Source: Daucus carota subsp. sativus (Eukaryota; Streptophyta; Magnoliopsida; Apiales; Apiaceae). Taken from it: 64,000 nucleotides of DNA. A program made the position numbers and the translations under genes. Positions 45,741 to 57,259 of the stretch are shown here, piece after piece (position 1 is the stretch's first letter; each line of letters begins with the position of its first letter). Location: assembly GCF_001625215.2 (NCBI RefSeq), contig NC_030389.2:3818930-3882929 (forward strand), given 5' to 3'. The notes beneath the pieces were generated by a model. That model saw only the letters and a program-made list of their open reading frames with translations. It was not told where the DNA came from and ran no database searches.

Positions 45741-47839
45741 GGGGCTGGTATTGTATCATGATTTTTAATGACTTTTATTGACTTTTAAAATCTTGGTGTA
45801 TTCAATTAAGACTTTTAAATACTCCTTAAAAGTAAAGAGGTATTGTATTAGGATTTTTAAAAAGTCTTTCAAAGTTTGAGGTATTGAATTACAACTTTTA
45901 AAGAGTTATTAAAAGTCAGTTGTTATTCAATATATCAATGACTTCGGTGGAAAAATATAATTGATAGACTTTTAATGACTTTCTATAGAAAATTGCATAT
46001 ATTTTTTCAGAAAATTGTCAGGCCATTCCTGAAAAGATTTGACATGACTTTTTCTTCCCTCAATTAACCGGTCGCTCCAACCTAGGGTTCAACCTCTGCG
46101 AAAAGTCTCCCCAATTCATCCTCTGTGAAAAAGGTTCCTTTTCTTCTCTATTATGATTCTCTATTATCATTATGTGTTTTTAGATATATATAGATCTACT
46201 TGCTTCAGCTAATAATAATATGTATATGTTATTTTTTTTTTTTTCTGCATATACACATATATGTATCAATATGCACAGAAAAATGGGCGATGCATGTCAA
46301 GAGAACGACAATCCGAAAGGAAAAACTGCTGGGTATAAGACTTGGACAATTGAGGAAAGTAATGAGTTGCAGATCAAAATTGCAGGCTGCTAAAACATTT
46401 TGTGAGATTGTCCCATGACGATTACGGTAGCTGCTTATCTCATGTCCGGGGACCATAGCTGGAATATGAGTGCCATCAATTGCTCCTATGCAATCCTGGA
46501 ATAGTTTAAAATATAAACATATAATCACATCTACGAGTAATAATGATATCACCCAATAAGAAAAGAAATAAAAATATACTTACTTTAAAATAAGGAAAAA
46601 ACCTTGTACTTTCTCTGATTTTTTCCGGGGTTGAAGAACCAGGTTTAACCATAAAATCCACCGCAATTTTATTCAAAACTTTCAGAATTTTGTTGAAATT
46701 TTGACTAGTACTAAAATGTGAGCGGTTGAATGTTTCACCAACATGAGAATATCGAGAATTCTGACCAACAACAAGTAGAAAAGTTGCAAGCATCTCCTCA
46801 ATACATATAAATCTTGTATCTTTCAAAAGTGTTTTTTCTCTAATAATCTTCGATAGCTTAAGAAAAACTTGCGGATACATCCTATAAAGTTTTCGAAAGT
46901 GTTCAGGATCCTCATTTAAAACACCATGAATATATTCATATCCTCTTGAATTGACAGGTCGCCTAGTTAGTGAACGTGGGATGCTTTGATTAGACAAGGT
47001 TACCGTGTGCTTATTGAGCACACGGAGCACTTCTTCATGTACGGTCAACAAAGTTTTTAAAATTTCCTGTCGTTGTTCTTTCCTTTCTTCCTCTTCAGCC
47101 ATCTCTTTTTCTTCCTCTTCTTGGTTTTCCATATCCATATTTATGTTCATTTTAATAAGTAACTTTGGTGAGGGTAGCTGATCTTCTACAAATTAATAAA
47201 GCTATATCAAAAAACACAAAGTGAAATAAAAAACACATAAGATATTATAGTAATGGAAGGGCTGCAAAACAGAGAGTGATTATATAAACATAGCATGATA
47301 ACAATAGTGGTTACTGATATAGCTCTTATAACTCTGCATCATTATTAAATATGAAGAGTGAAAAACACATAATTCTCGAACCCTAAAATCCGTAAATTTA
47401 TGGTATCAAAAGTGAATACAAAAATCTGATACAAGGTCACAATTAACATTTATGTTTATAAATATGATTCAGTAAACAGTATTACAGTATTATTGTATAT
47501 ATAATACAACAATAATACCTTGTACTCGATTTTGTAGTCACCAGATTTGTGAACATACACCCAACTTGGGTATAGCAGAAGATCGAGAGGGTATAGCAAA
47601 AGATCGAGAGGGTTTCAGATAGGCTATTTATGATTTTAGAAAAAGTCTATTAAAGTATTTAAAAGTCATGAATTTGTAAAAAAAAGTCTGTTAAAGTTTT
47701 TAAAAGTCATTATCTCGGGAGTCATGAATTGTTTTTGGAATCTTTAAGAAGTCAACGAGAGTCATTAAAAGTCTATAAAATCCATCAAAGTCATCCTCCC
47801 AAAATTTGTCATTAAAAGTCATGATACAATACCAGCCCC
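45741..47839 (-). mobile_element. PIF/Harbinger element, 2.1 kb, nested in a Stowaway
   Basis: Perfect terminal inverted repeats begin GGGGCTGGTATTGTATCATG and end with the complement. A TAA duplication (45738-45740, 47840-47842) is the PIF/Harbinger signature. Subterminal regions hold many AGTCATTAAAAGT and AAAGTTTTTAAAAGTCAT motifs in both orientations, probably transposase-binding repeats. The transposase gene inside is truncated, so this copy is non-autonomous, but the near-perfect ends suggest recent mobility. Confidence 0.88.
46229..47150 (-). pseudogene. Truncated PIF/Harbinger transposase
   Basis: Exon 1 (about 47150-46584) starts with an acidic, glutamate-rich leader and continues through the plant Harbinger nuclease N-terminal region (FRKLYRMYPQVFLKLSKIIR, EEMLATFLLVVGQNSRYSHV, GETFNRSHFSTSQNFNKIL). 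A GTAAGT donor and an AG acceptor define an intron of about 88 bp (46583-46496). Exon 2 starts DCIGAIDGTHIPAMVP, with the first catalytic aspartate in GxIDGTH, and reaches LAACNFDLQ. After that the family sequence is lost: the other two catalytic acidic residues and about 150 residues are missing. The companion Myb-like protein of autonomous elements is not present. Confidence 0.82.
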
Positions 47840-48379
47840 TAAGAAATATGTATAAAGTAGTGGAAAAAAGGAAGAAAAGTGGGAGAAGTGGTGGGACCCG
47901 TCAATTTTTAATGAATAAAAGAGAGATAGTGGAGTAAAAGTAGTGTGAAAAGGGAGGAAAAGTAGTGTGAAAATGGAGGAAAATTTGGGAAGTGGTGGGA
48001 CCCATTGACTATTTTTGGTAAGTTTTGGAATGTAAAGAATTGGATGGGACATCCCAAAAAGGAAACTGTAAAGAACCTGGTGGGACGGAGGGAGTACCGT
48101 ATAATATCTAAATTTTTGAAAATAATGTATAACTTTGCAGTGCATTGTCTACTCAAATTTTAATACTGAATTGTCAATTCAACTGTTTGACTCATTTATC
48201 AATTCAAGTATTCACACTTTATGTCTTGTCAAATTTGCTAAATTATGATCTAGTTGCTCGGCTATATATAACTTGCAATATGAGGTGAAATATACCAAGC
48301 TGATCAGGTTCGTTTTTCTTAGCATTTTTTGAATTCATATATTTTAGTGTGTTATTATAATTATCTTACTATATTGCAG

Positions 48380-50338
48380 ATGGAGAATTCTATCAATGAT
48401 GATATAATGAGATCGAATCTTATCTATAATTTGAGTAGAGACGATGAATTTAGTCCTTTACATGATTCATAAATTGAAACAGATTATGAGGATATTGAAG
48501 ATGATGGTGATTTTGATTCGACAAATATTGATAGTGATGAAGAAGAGGAAGAATATGTTCCTACTGCACCATGGTTTACAGAGGAAACCACTTCTAACAA
48601 GTTTGCTAATAGTTCAGGTGCTTCTTCTAACTTAAACCCTCTTACTGATGACTTGTTTGTTGTTCAATGTTTTGTAGATAAGCAAACTGCTATAAATGCA
48701 ATACAAACAAGTCATATAAGAAATTCGAGAAACTATCGTGTTTCCAAGAGCGATGCAACAAAATATGAGACGAAATGTGTCGTCGACGAATGTCAATGGA
48801 AAATGCACGTTATAAAACGAAAGGCAAGTGGTTATTTTGAAATAACAAAACTGCATGCCGAACATACTTGTCTTTTGAAAACTGTCTGCCGGACATACTT
48901 ATCATGTTCAAGAAGGCATGGATTGGCAAGCAAAAGGCAATATCAGATGTGTATGGAGATTGGACAACTTCTTATTTTAAACTTTCTAGATTTTTTAGTG
49001 CTTTGATGCATTATAATCCAGGGTACGGTTACATTAATTGAAGCCGATGTTCTAAATTATAACGCATCAGTGCGTAAGCGTGTGTGTGGGCATTTAAACC
49101 CATCATAGATGGGTGGCAACATGCTCGACCAGTTATAAGCATTGATGGTACATTTTTAAAAGGAGGATACAATGGAAAGTTGTTGATTGCTATGGGATTT
49201 GATTCAAATAATCAACAGTACCCACTTGCTTATGCTCTAGTTAATGAAGAAACAACAATCACTTGGTCTTGGTTCTTATACCACCTTCGAATATATGTGT
49301 GCCAAGACAGAAAAGGTATATGCATAATTTCAGATCGTCATGTTGAAATTATTGAAGCAATGAAAATGGAACAAAATGGATTCACCGGTGATAAATATTT
49401 ACACAGATTTTGTATTTTACATGTTCGTAGCAAATTTAGTTCACATTTTCCTAGTTCTCATTTGAAGATGCTATGTTGGTTGGCTGAAAACACTTCTCAA
49501 TTGAGAAAATTTGAAGCAGCTATGAACAAGATAAAAGAGCTTAATCCTGATGCTGAGAAATGGTTACGAAATATTCCATTGGAGATGTGGATTATATCTC
49601 ACGACGGAGGATATCGCTATGGTCAGGCGACTACAAATATGACTGAAAGTTTTAACGGACTCTTAAGATCAGCTCGTTTTGTTCCGATCACATCAATGAT
49701 TGAGTATATCTATTATCGTTTTGTGAAGTTGGTTGTAGAAAGGCGCACTGAAACATTGAATGACCCGCAAAATGGACATACATATTGTAAAAAATCGAGG
49801 GAGCTGTTTGAAAAAATAGAAGAGGAGGCTTCAGCCCACAAGGTTGTCCCATATAATGAACAAAGAGGGGTCTTTGAGGTTATCACTGCACGTTATCGAA
49901 CAACGAATGGATATTGGAAAGGTGAAAACAAACATACACTAAATTTGTTTCAAGGTTTCTGTTCTTGTGGAAAATGGGGTCGGTATCACTCTCCATGTTC
50001 ACATATAGTTGCTGCTTGTTTGGTATGTAATCTCGATTGGAAGCAATACATCGAAGGTTATCACAGCCTGACAATATTGTACGAAATGTGAAAGTACGAA
50101 TTTTATCCAATGACAAATCAAGCGTATTGGACGTTTCCACTAGCATACAATTGGGAGATGTATGGTACTCTTATTGCTGAAAAAATCTGAGAAAGAAGAG
50201 GAAGAAACGTGGACAGAGAGGCCAAAGTCAACGTATTCGAACGGAAATGGATAACTCTCAAAGGGTTAAAACTTGTGGGAGATGCGGTCAAGAAGATCAC
50301 ATAAGACGCAGTCGCTGTTGCCCACAACATGGACAATA
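48380..50338 (+). pseudogene. MULE (Mutator-like) transposase pseudogene 2
   Basis: Nearly complete transposase with damage. The ATG at 48380 directly follows an AG acceptor-like site; codon 31 (48470-48472) is a TAA stop, after which the same frame continues through an acidic stretch and the MuDR N-terminal DNA-binding region (VVQCFVDKQTAINAIQTSHI to LHAEHTC). A deletion and frameshifts follow (about 48895-49080). The frame 49084-50091 gives the catalytic MULE domain: SIDGTFLKGG and CIISDRH (two acidic residues), TTNMTESFNGLL (E block), and a SWIM zinc finger CSCGKWGRYHSPCSHIVAAC. A final frameshift near 50090 separates the zinc knuckle (CGRCGQEDHIRRSRC, 50276-50320). Terminal repeats not found. 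Confidence 0.88.
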
Positions 50339-50339
50339 A

Positions 50340-51700
50340 TTTTAAAATAATTATGTTGTTGTATTTTAATTATCAATTTCAATTTTACTTAAAAGTTGCT
50401 TTCATGTAATATTTATAATTATTGGATAATTAAGTTTAATATTGGATTTTCATTTATTTACATGTTCAAATAAATAATAGTTAATAATTTATAATTATTA
50501 TAATCAATTAAGTAAAAGTAGAATCAATTTAAGAAAAATAAAAAACTTAGGTGACCTATATGTAAAATCTACATGTGTATGTTTTTTTTTGATTCGACAC
50601 TTTTGTATGCACAACTTGTGAGTGGGGTCCATTTAACCATTTGGGTAGATTGAGAAAAGAGAACTGAAAATGAGGCAATCAGGGAAGGAATTCTAGTGTT
50701 ATAAAGTGCAAGTCATGTCAATATGTCATCATCTATGGATTACATAAACATAAAAATGATCAATAAGATTGATTCATAAAACAACAACATGTTACCTCAC
50801 ATGGATTACTGTGAATCCGTTCTGACTATTATACTTATGTTTAGCGTTCTGAGTAGTGAAATTCTAACTCCAAAATGAACCCTAGTTACTCCAGCAAAAT
50901 TCGTGAAGTCATTCATATTTGTCTCCTAATATTTAAAATTAAACTAATAAATGAATTTTGATTAAAAAAATAAATAAAAACAAAATGACTACCTACATAA
51001 ATATAGATCAAAACACTAATATAGTTGTCACTCTCCAAAATTACAAAACTAAAACTTAACTCATGAAATAAAATTAGCTAATCGGAATTTAAATTTAATA
51101 CCACTCACTAATTGAACCACCTCTATATCACCACCGCGCTTGTCATAATCACTAATGATAATTCTAACAGAAAAGAATATGAGTATACAGAACAACATAT
51201 GCAACTAATTATATAATATACGTTTAATTTTACCTATACAATCCTCTCATTCTCGGACAATCAGAACATACAAAACAACAAAATATGATACAAAACAACT
51301 CATAACAATGATAGAATTAAGCACACAATTATGACTAATCAACAAAATAAGTATGAACCACAACATCAATTAAAACACAATATTTTATACAGTGATTTTA
51401 ACAAATATTCACACAAATATGTAATTTTGTATTTTAACGGGAGTACATTTTTTTGAAAGTATCTTTGTAGATCTTCTCACCTCAATCAAATTACTTAATC
51501 CCAGATATCAATGTTGTCGTGAGATGTGCGATCTCCTTTTCCGTCATCAAGACTTTCTCTCCTTTTTTTTGGATTAATTTATCGATGATGTTTGTGTTGA
51601 CTTTGGTGATTTCCTCATTGGTAATTTACCAGTGCGGATACAATATAGATTTTTCACATTTAACTCTTCACTTCGATCAATGTCCCTTCTAATACATATA
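50340..51700. other. AT-rich stretch without recognised genes
   Basis: No coding region with family resemblance. The interval probably includes the 3' terminal part of the MULE and unidentified sequence. AT content is very high between 50340 and 50540 and between 50930 and 51440. Confidence 0.45.
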
Positions 51701-51717
51701 ACACTTGTCATTTCTTT

Positions 51718-51790
51718 CTATACCTTTTCTCCCTCTCTCTTTCCCCTTCTCTCTCTCCCTCTCTCACTCACGATCTCTCTCTCTCCTCTA
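51718..51790. repeat. CT-rich low-complexity tract
   Basis: Runs of CTCTCTCTTTCCCC, CTCTCTCTCCCTC and GATCTCTCTCTCTC. It is immediately next to the SINE at 51801. Confidence 0.85.
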
Positions 51791-51800
51791 TGTGTCCAAT

Positions 51801-51904
51801 TTTTTTTTTTTGCTAATTGATTACACACGCACACGTGGGGAGTCGAACTCTCGACCTCTCGCAAAAGGTACAAGAGCTCTACCACCACACCAACACCTTG
51901 TTGG
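51801..51904 (-). mobile_element. Short SINE, about 104 bp, with 13-bp target duplication
   Basis: On the minus strand a tRNA-like head starts at the right (CAACAAGGTGTTGGTGTGG), with box A-like GTGGTGGTAGAGCTC and box B GAGAGTTCGACTCCC, ending in an A-run (T-run at 51800-51811). CTATGTGTCCAAT flanks it on both sides (51788-51800, 51905-51917). It has hardly any body beyond the tRNA-like head. Confidence 0.85.
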
Positions 51905-52413
51905 CTATGTGTCCAATTTTCATTAACCAGTTTATTAATTAGTGAACGAAAAATATCAATTTTCATTAATTTCATTCATTTTAATGAATAATATTCTTGA
52001 AAGCACATATTACGGCCACTTAGCATAATTGGTATCTAAAGAACTGTAATTTCATACTAAATGAATGGCTAATCATTTTTAAAAATTAAAAAGACTATTA
52101 AACACATGAAATCGTCATTAAGACAAATAACCGGTCAAAATAATGTTGACCAACTAATATTTTTATTTTAAAAATATCATTTGTTCTATGATTATAATTT
52201 TATAATTGTAGAAAATTATTCTGTTAAAAATGTTTTAACGGTCGTTAAATCTGCAGAAGGCCTTCCACCGAGAACCGGTTTTGTGAAGCATTTTATATGA
52301 ACCAAATACCCTTAGATTGCGGCCTGAGTCACCAGTACAAACGTCTACACGTTTGTAACCCATGTCAATTGAGACAAACTGCTCTGCAACTTTTTTAGAC
52401 GCAATTAAACATA

Positions 52414-52656
52414 CTTCCGTTTCCCTGAGTAGTATACATTGAGGGACGACGGCACGGACTTTAATGCTCCTGTAAATTGTAGTTGTACAATTTATTTTTA
52501 AAATTTTGCTTTTTTAAATTAAAGTTTGGATGTTATATTTTTATATAGAAAAAGAAAATCACAAAAATAAGTTAAAGAACTATATTTTATAAGAGCATTG
52601 AAATGCGTGTAGAGCAATTAAAAAGAAACGTATAAAATTAAATGGGACAGAAGGAA
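52414..52656. mobile_element. Stowaway-like MITE, 243 bp
   Basis: TA-flanked. It is close to the element at 24760-25003 (CGGCACGGACTTTAATGCTC, AATGCGTGTAGAGCAATTA, AAATTAAATGGGACAGAAGG). The left terminus is slightly rearranged (CTTCCGTTTCCCTGAGTAGT). Confidence 0.65.
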
Positions 52657-52788
52657 TATATAATAAATGAAAACAGAACTCCAGAGTGGTAAGAGTATTA
52701 AACAAAGAGACATAAATAGATTTATAACCGAAATCATCCATAAATAAATACAATTAAACACCAACACATGCAAGGAATGCCTTGTAAT

Positions 52789-53799
52789 TAGAGCCGGCCA
52801 AACGGGCGGGCCGTGCCGGTTCGGGCCGGTTCAGACGGGTTCCGAACCGTCAGCTGTGGAACCGTAACCGGCCCGTCAACACTGACGGTTCGTGCCGTGC
52901 CGTGCCGTGCTGAAGAAAGTGGAAGTCATAACCGTGTTATACGGTTTACACGGGTTCTGCGGTTCGGGCCGAACAATCCGGGCTGGCGGTTCGCGGTTCT
53001 TGACCGCGGTTCAACAGAGTGTGTAAATTGTATGTGTTTGCTTGTCTAGTTGTCTGTCTTGTCTAGTTTATTTAGTGTTGTTTTGTTTATTTGTTTTTAG
53101 TTTATTTAGTTTAGTTTAGTTTTTTATTTTTAGTTTTATAGTAACAAGTTTAATTTCATTAATTCTTAAATTTAAAAAATTCGATAATAAAATTGTTTTA
53201 TATGATATTAGTTTTGGAAATTAGTTTTGTCAAGTATTAATATGAAATTAATTATCAAATTGTAAACTAATAAATAATTACCTAAATTTAAAAACTTAGC
53301 CGAAATAAAATCAACTAAATTATTTTTTTAAAAGAAAATTACTTAAGTTTAAAAACTTAACCCAAAGAAAATTGACTAAATTATTTTTTTTAAAGAAAAT
53401 TACCTAAATTCAAAAACTAAAATGAAATGAAATTAAGTAAATTACTTTTGTAGTTAACGAAATAAACTGAACAAACTAAACAAAAACTAAAAGAAATAAA
53501 AGAAAAACTAACGTATTAAAACCCATGTGCAAAAAACAGAAAGCAAAGAAGTGTAATTATATGGACATTCAGCGGTTCCACGGTTTGAAACCGCGGTTCC
53601 AACCGGGCCGGTTCCGCGGGTTCCCGCGGTTTCGGGCCGGTTACGGTCCGGTTCCCCATTTCTCAACCCGGATTCGGCACGTGTTCAGTATCGGTTCGTG
53701 CCGGTTTCGAACCGGCCCGTGTTTAGACGGTTCCGGGCGGTTGAAAATACGGTTCGGGGCGTGCCGGTTCAATCGGTTCGGCCCGTTTGGCCACCTCTA
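52789..53799. mobile_element. Non-autonomous hAT element, about 1.0 kb, with GC-rich subterminal arrays
   Basis: Ends TAGAGCCGGCCAAACGGGC and the inverted GCCCGTTTGGCCACCTCTA are flanked by a perfect 8-bp duplication CTTGTAAT (52781-52788, 53800-53807). Both ends, about 200-280 bp, are arrays of CGGTTC, GGGCCGGTT and CCGTGCC units; the centre is over 75% A+T. It has no transposase. Two open frames in the arrays (52813-53049, 53525-53806) are low-complexity and not genes. Confidence 0.9.
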
Positions 53800-53905
53800 C
53801 TTGTAATTAGGAACCATAACTTCAACAGTCAATTTTATAAAACAATCCTTAAATACAACTACAAAACGACAGAGTACTGAACAAGAAATGTAATAAAATA
53901 AATTA

Positions 53906-54206
53906 CTCCCTCCGTCTCAATTTATAGGTCCAGTTTGGAAAAAAAATTTGTCCCAAAATATTTGTCCCTCTCTTCTTTCAATACAAATTTATCTACATAT
54001 TAATTGTGATTTTTTTGAAACTCAACATTATTTTCATTTCTCAATGCACTAAATCCCTATATTTAGTGTGATTTTTTTGAAACTCAACAATATTCTCACT
54101 TATCAATGCACTAATTAATGATACATGAGATAAGATTCTATCTAAACCAACTTTTTTCTTATGTGTGTTTATTCCAAAATGGACCTATAAATTGAGATGG
54201 AGGGAG
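53906..54206. mobile_element. Stowaway MITE, 301 bp
   Basis: TA-flanked, with near-perfect inverted ends CTCCCTCCGTCTCAATTTAT and ATAAATTGAGATGGAGGGAG. The pairing extends inward (AGGTCCAGTTTGGAA with TTCCAAAATGGACCT). An internal 60-bp direct repeat is visible (GTGATTTTTTTGAAACTCAA twice). It lies about 100 bp before the presumed transcript start of the ROH1-like gene. Confidence 0.9.
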
Positions 54207-54369
54207 TATACAATACATACATCAAAACATTACTCCATGTGACAACAATCACTATATCTCTCAATACATTTTACATATCTTATTCAGGAAGCATAGATTT
54301 CTTGCAAACAAGGGGTGGTCTGGTCTCTCTCTAGGGTTTCATTTTATTCCTTTCTTGGGTTGCATAAAG

Positions 54370-54872
54370 GTACAATCTTTTTATTTTTATTTCAATTTTT
54401 TTTTGCTATATAATTTCTGGGTTATGGGGCATTGTTGTTTTTAGATCTTCTGTGTTTAATTTGGGTATGGCATATTGAAAGATTGGTGCTTTTTGTTATT
54501 GTTTGTGTGGGTTTGCATTTTCTTGAATTGGGTTGTTAAGTTCTTGAATTTTGTCATTTTGGGTTGGCCAATTTATTGAATTATATGGGTTGAGCTGTTT
54601 ATTTGATTGGAATTGATATTTGGTTGTGTTTTGAGAGTTCTTTTTGGGGTAATGTGTAGAAAATTGAGTGGGTGTTTGGTTGGTGAATCTTGCAGCATTT
54701 TGAAGGCCTTTTGGTTTTGATTGTGTGTATTGAATTTGAGGTCTAGGGGTATAGATGATTATGTGAATTGTATAGGTCATGTTTGTTGTTTTGTTTTTAA
54801 GGGTTGATCATTTCTGAAATGAATGGTATTATCTGATGTTGATTTTTTTAAAATGTGTTCTTGACTTGGTAG
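54370..54872 (+). other. Probable 5'-UTR intron of the ROH1-like gene
   Basis: A CT-rich leader (GTCTCTCTCTAGGGTTTCAT, about 54318) ends at AAAG/GTACAATC (54369). A T-rich, G/T-biased intron runs to TTGGTAG/GCAG (54872), 43 bp before the start codon. Leader introns are common in such plant genes. The prediction rests on splice signals and composition only. Confidence 0.5.
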
Positions 54873-54915
54873 GCAGTATTATGTTGATTGTGAAGAAGGC
54901 TTTATTGGTTTGACA

Positions 54916-56085
54916 ATGCCGGATATTCGTGGTCTTCCAAGGCCGTTTGCTGCATTTCGGCGTTCTATATTGGGTGTTGTGCAGGATCAGGTGCATTCTA
55001 TTGAAACAAATCATGAATCAGTTACACAAAATGTAGAGTGTGAATCATTTCAAAAGCAAGTCTCTGAGCGCTTTACTGAGCTGCTAGCTACACATCCTGC
55101 TGAATATGAATTTCTTTCTCTTACATGGGTGAGTAAGCTATTGGATGCTTTTGTTGATTGCCAGGAGGAGTTTAAGGGTATATTGTGTAATAATAAGGCA
55201 CATCTTGTAAAACCACCTGTAGAAAAGATGGTTTCAGATTACTTTGAGAGGAGCATTAAGGCACTTGACATATGCAATGCAACTCGTGATGGTATTGAGA
55301 AGATTCGGTTGTGGCAGAAGCATTTGGATGTGGTTCTCAGTGCCTTTGGTTCTCGAGAGCGGATGATTACTGAAGGTTCATTCCGTCGAGCGAGAAAAGC
55401 TTTGATGGATTTGGCACTTGTGATGCTGGAGGACAAGGATTCCGGGTGTTCTTTCTCGCAAAGGAATAGATCATTTGGACGCAAAATTAAGGGTAAGGAT
55501 CTCCACTCTTGTCCATCAGGGCATTCTAAATCTTTGTCCTGGAGTGTATCTCATTCTTGGTCAGCAACAAAGCAGCTACAATTAATGGCTACCAGTTTAG
55601 CTCCTCCGCGTCCTAATGAGATTGCAGCAACTAATGGCCTCGCTATTCCCGTGTTTACAATGAGCTTTGTGCTCATGCTTGTCTTGTGGGCTCTAGTTGC
55701 TGCACTCCCTTGTCAAGATCGAAGCCTCCAGACTCACTTTTCTATTCCTAGGCAATTCACATGGTACACTCCATTTAACTTACTACATTCTCAGATTATG
55801 GATGAATCTAAAAGGGAAGATCGACGCAATTCTGTAGGATTACTAAAGGAGATTAGCCAGCTTGAGAATAGTGTGCGTCATGTCACCGACTTGGTAGATT
55901 ATGCTAGTTTTCCTCTGACAGATGAACAAAAGGAAGAAGCAAAACAGGGTGTCGAAGAGTTAAAGGTTATTTGTGAAATTTGTAAGAATGGAATGGATCC
56001 ACTGGACCGTCAATTGAGGGAAGTGTTCCGTAAAATTATGAGCTGTCGAGCTGAGGGTCTTGAACTACTGGGGAGGACAAACTAG
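54916..56085 (+). CDS. ROH1/BPS1-like (DUF793 family) protein
   Basis: Single-exon coding region for 389 residues. It starts MPDIRGLPRPFAAFRRSILG, as ROH1-like proteins do (an ATG two codons after a non-start TTG at 54910). It continues with the conserved helix-rich body: EFLSLTWVSKLLDAFVDCQE, KALDICNATRDGIEKIRLWQ, SFRRARKALMDLALVMLEDK, a serine-rich linker around residues 185-220 and a hydrophobic segment at about 246-266 (FTMSFVLMLVLWALVAALPC). A C-terminal helical region follows, with LLKEISQLENSVRHV and DPLDRQLREVFRKIM. ROH1 of Arabidopsis binds EXO70 exocyst subunits and affects secretion and seed-coat mucilage; the BYPASS relatives affect root-to-shoot signalling. This gene is likely of the ROH1 branch, but the exact role is inferred. 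The frame is intact and codons look normal. Confidence 0.9.
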   Translation: MPDIRGLPRPFAAFRRSILGVVQDQVHSIETNHESVTQNVECESFQKQVSERFTELLATHPAEYEFLSLTWVSKLLDAFVDCQEEFKGILCNNKAHLVKPPVEKMVSDYFERSIKALDICNATRDGIEKIRLWQKHLDVVLSAFGSRERMITEGSFRRARKALMDLALVMLEDKDSGCSFSQRNRSFGRKIKGKDLHSCPSGHSKSLSWSVSHSWSATKQLQLMATSLAPPRPNEIAATNGLAIPVFTMSFVLMLVLWALVAALPCQDRSLQTHFSIPRQFTWYTPFNLLHSQIMDESKREDRRNSVGLLKEISQLENSVRHVTDLVDYASFPLTDEQKEEAKQGVEELKVICEICKNGMDPLDRQLREVFRKIMSCRAEGLELLGRTN

Positions 56086-57215
56086 CCTTACTAGATTAAA
56101 TTTTGATTAAGAAATAAGAATTACAAGAATTTCAATATATGTTGCTATCATCTAGACCGTTGTAGCTGCCTTAAAGTATGGTCTCAGGTTCTCATACCAG
56201 GAGCACCATTTGTGTTTCACAAATATACAGTATGTAAAGAACAGTGTTTAGTTTGAATTATCCGAAAGGATGGTTTAATTGTCAAATTAATTTAGCATGT
56301 CTACCTTCCTGCAATGTTTGGCACATGTTTCTTTCTTTTATGTTGTGCATAACTTTTATCTCTAATCGTTCGCAACCATCATCGGATGTTTCTTGTTACC
56401 TCACTATTTGTACGTACTGCTTAGAATACGGATAATATGGTGGGTGTGGGTGTGTTAGTGTACCCAAGATGATAGCTGTTTCCCAGTAGCACTATTTAGC
56501 TTGTGACTTGATGCTTTAAAGTTTAAGGTGATTATATCTTCAATGTGATCTATCGGAAGTTAGTTGAGCTTATTGTGATACTTAGTTGAAAAATTATCTT
56601 GTTTTAATGTCTTCAGATTTGTCTTCTTGTCATCATAGCCGAGAACCTGCTTGCATTTTATATTTTATTATGAATGTTTGTTACGACATTGCAAATTAGT
56701 CTAATGCAAGTCTTGGTAAACAACATTGCAAATATTGTAACAGAGAAAGAGCTCAATGTACAGAGGGGCACGAGGCTAGTGAACAAATAGGTGGCAGAGT
56801 GCTTATGGACTTGCCTTATCAGAAGACCTTAGTTTAACTATTAGCACTTGCAAGTTCTCAACATATAGGCAATGCTAATCGGCTTCTTCACATCTCTGCT
56901 TGAGAACTTATAAGACAGAAACACACATATTTAAGATGGAAGGACAAGAAACGTGGTATGTTAGATTCATATGCCGGTATTTTCTTGGAGAAAAAGTTGG
57001 CTAGTTTTGCCTTCTCGTGTAATATGCATCCATCAGAATTTACATGTATAAACAACAGGGTTAGGAGTTGAACAAAAATTCATACAGGAACCATTTGATT
57101 GAATATCATAACAGGAAATAGAGGTCTTATTTGGAGATTTTAACTGAACAAAAGAAGTGCATCATCGAGCTACTAAAATTAATTAGAATTATATGAAGCA
57201 ACTATTGCCAGAATT
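56086..57215. other. 3' flank of the ROH1-like gene and intergenic space
   Basis: No gene seen. 56180-56440 includes two blocks (TTCTCATACCAGGAGCACCA and GCTTAGAATACGGA) that recur, brought close together, at the end of the window. The rest up to the PPR gene is unremarkable; some of it may be UTR of either gene. Confidence 0.5.
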
Positions 57216-57259
57216 TCCTACACAAAGCAAGAAGAGCCGTGGATAAGTGTGTTGTAGGT

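Larger units (their letters stand above)
45690..48094. mobile_element. Stowaway MITE split by a PIF/Harbinger element
   Basis: TA-flanked ends TACTCCCTCCGTCCCAGCCA (45688) and TGGTGGGACGGAGGGAGTA (48078-48096) are inverted repeats. Between them 45741-47839 is a younger insertion; removing it and its 3-bp duplication leaves about 303 bp, a normal Stowaway size. The right part contains two tandem-like stretches (GTGTGAAAAGGGAGGAAAAG, GTGTGAAAATGGAGGAAAAT). Confidence 0.85.

Noticed and set aside
51801..51904. A true tRNA gene on the minus strand
   Set aside because: Box A and B are present but the target duplication and A-run show a SINE, and no cloverleaf with a sensible anticodon arm could be drawn by eye. 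The same holds for 59926-60010 and 35182-35262.
52813..53806. Arg/Gly/Phe-rich frames
   Set aside because: They are translations of the CGGTTC/GGCC arrays of a hAT element.
54496..54780. 94-codon minus-strand frame opposite the ROH1-like leader
   Set aside because: Composition bias (Asn, Gln, Thr, Pro) of the T-rich leader intron read backwards; no family match.
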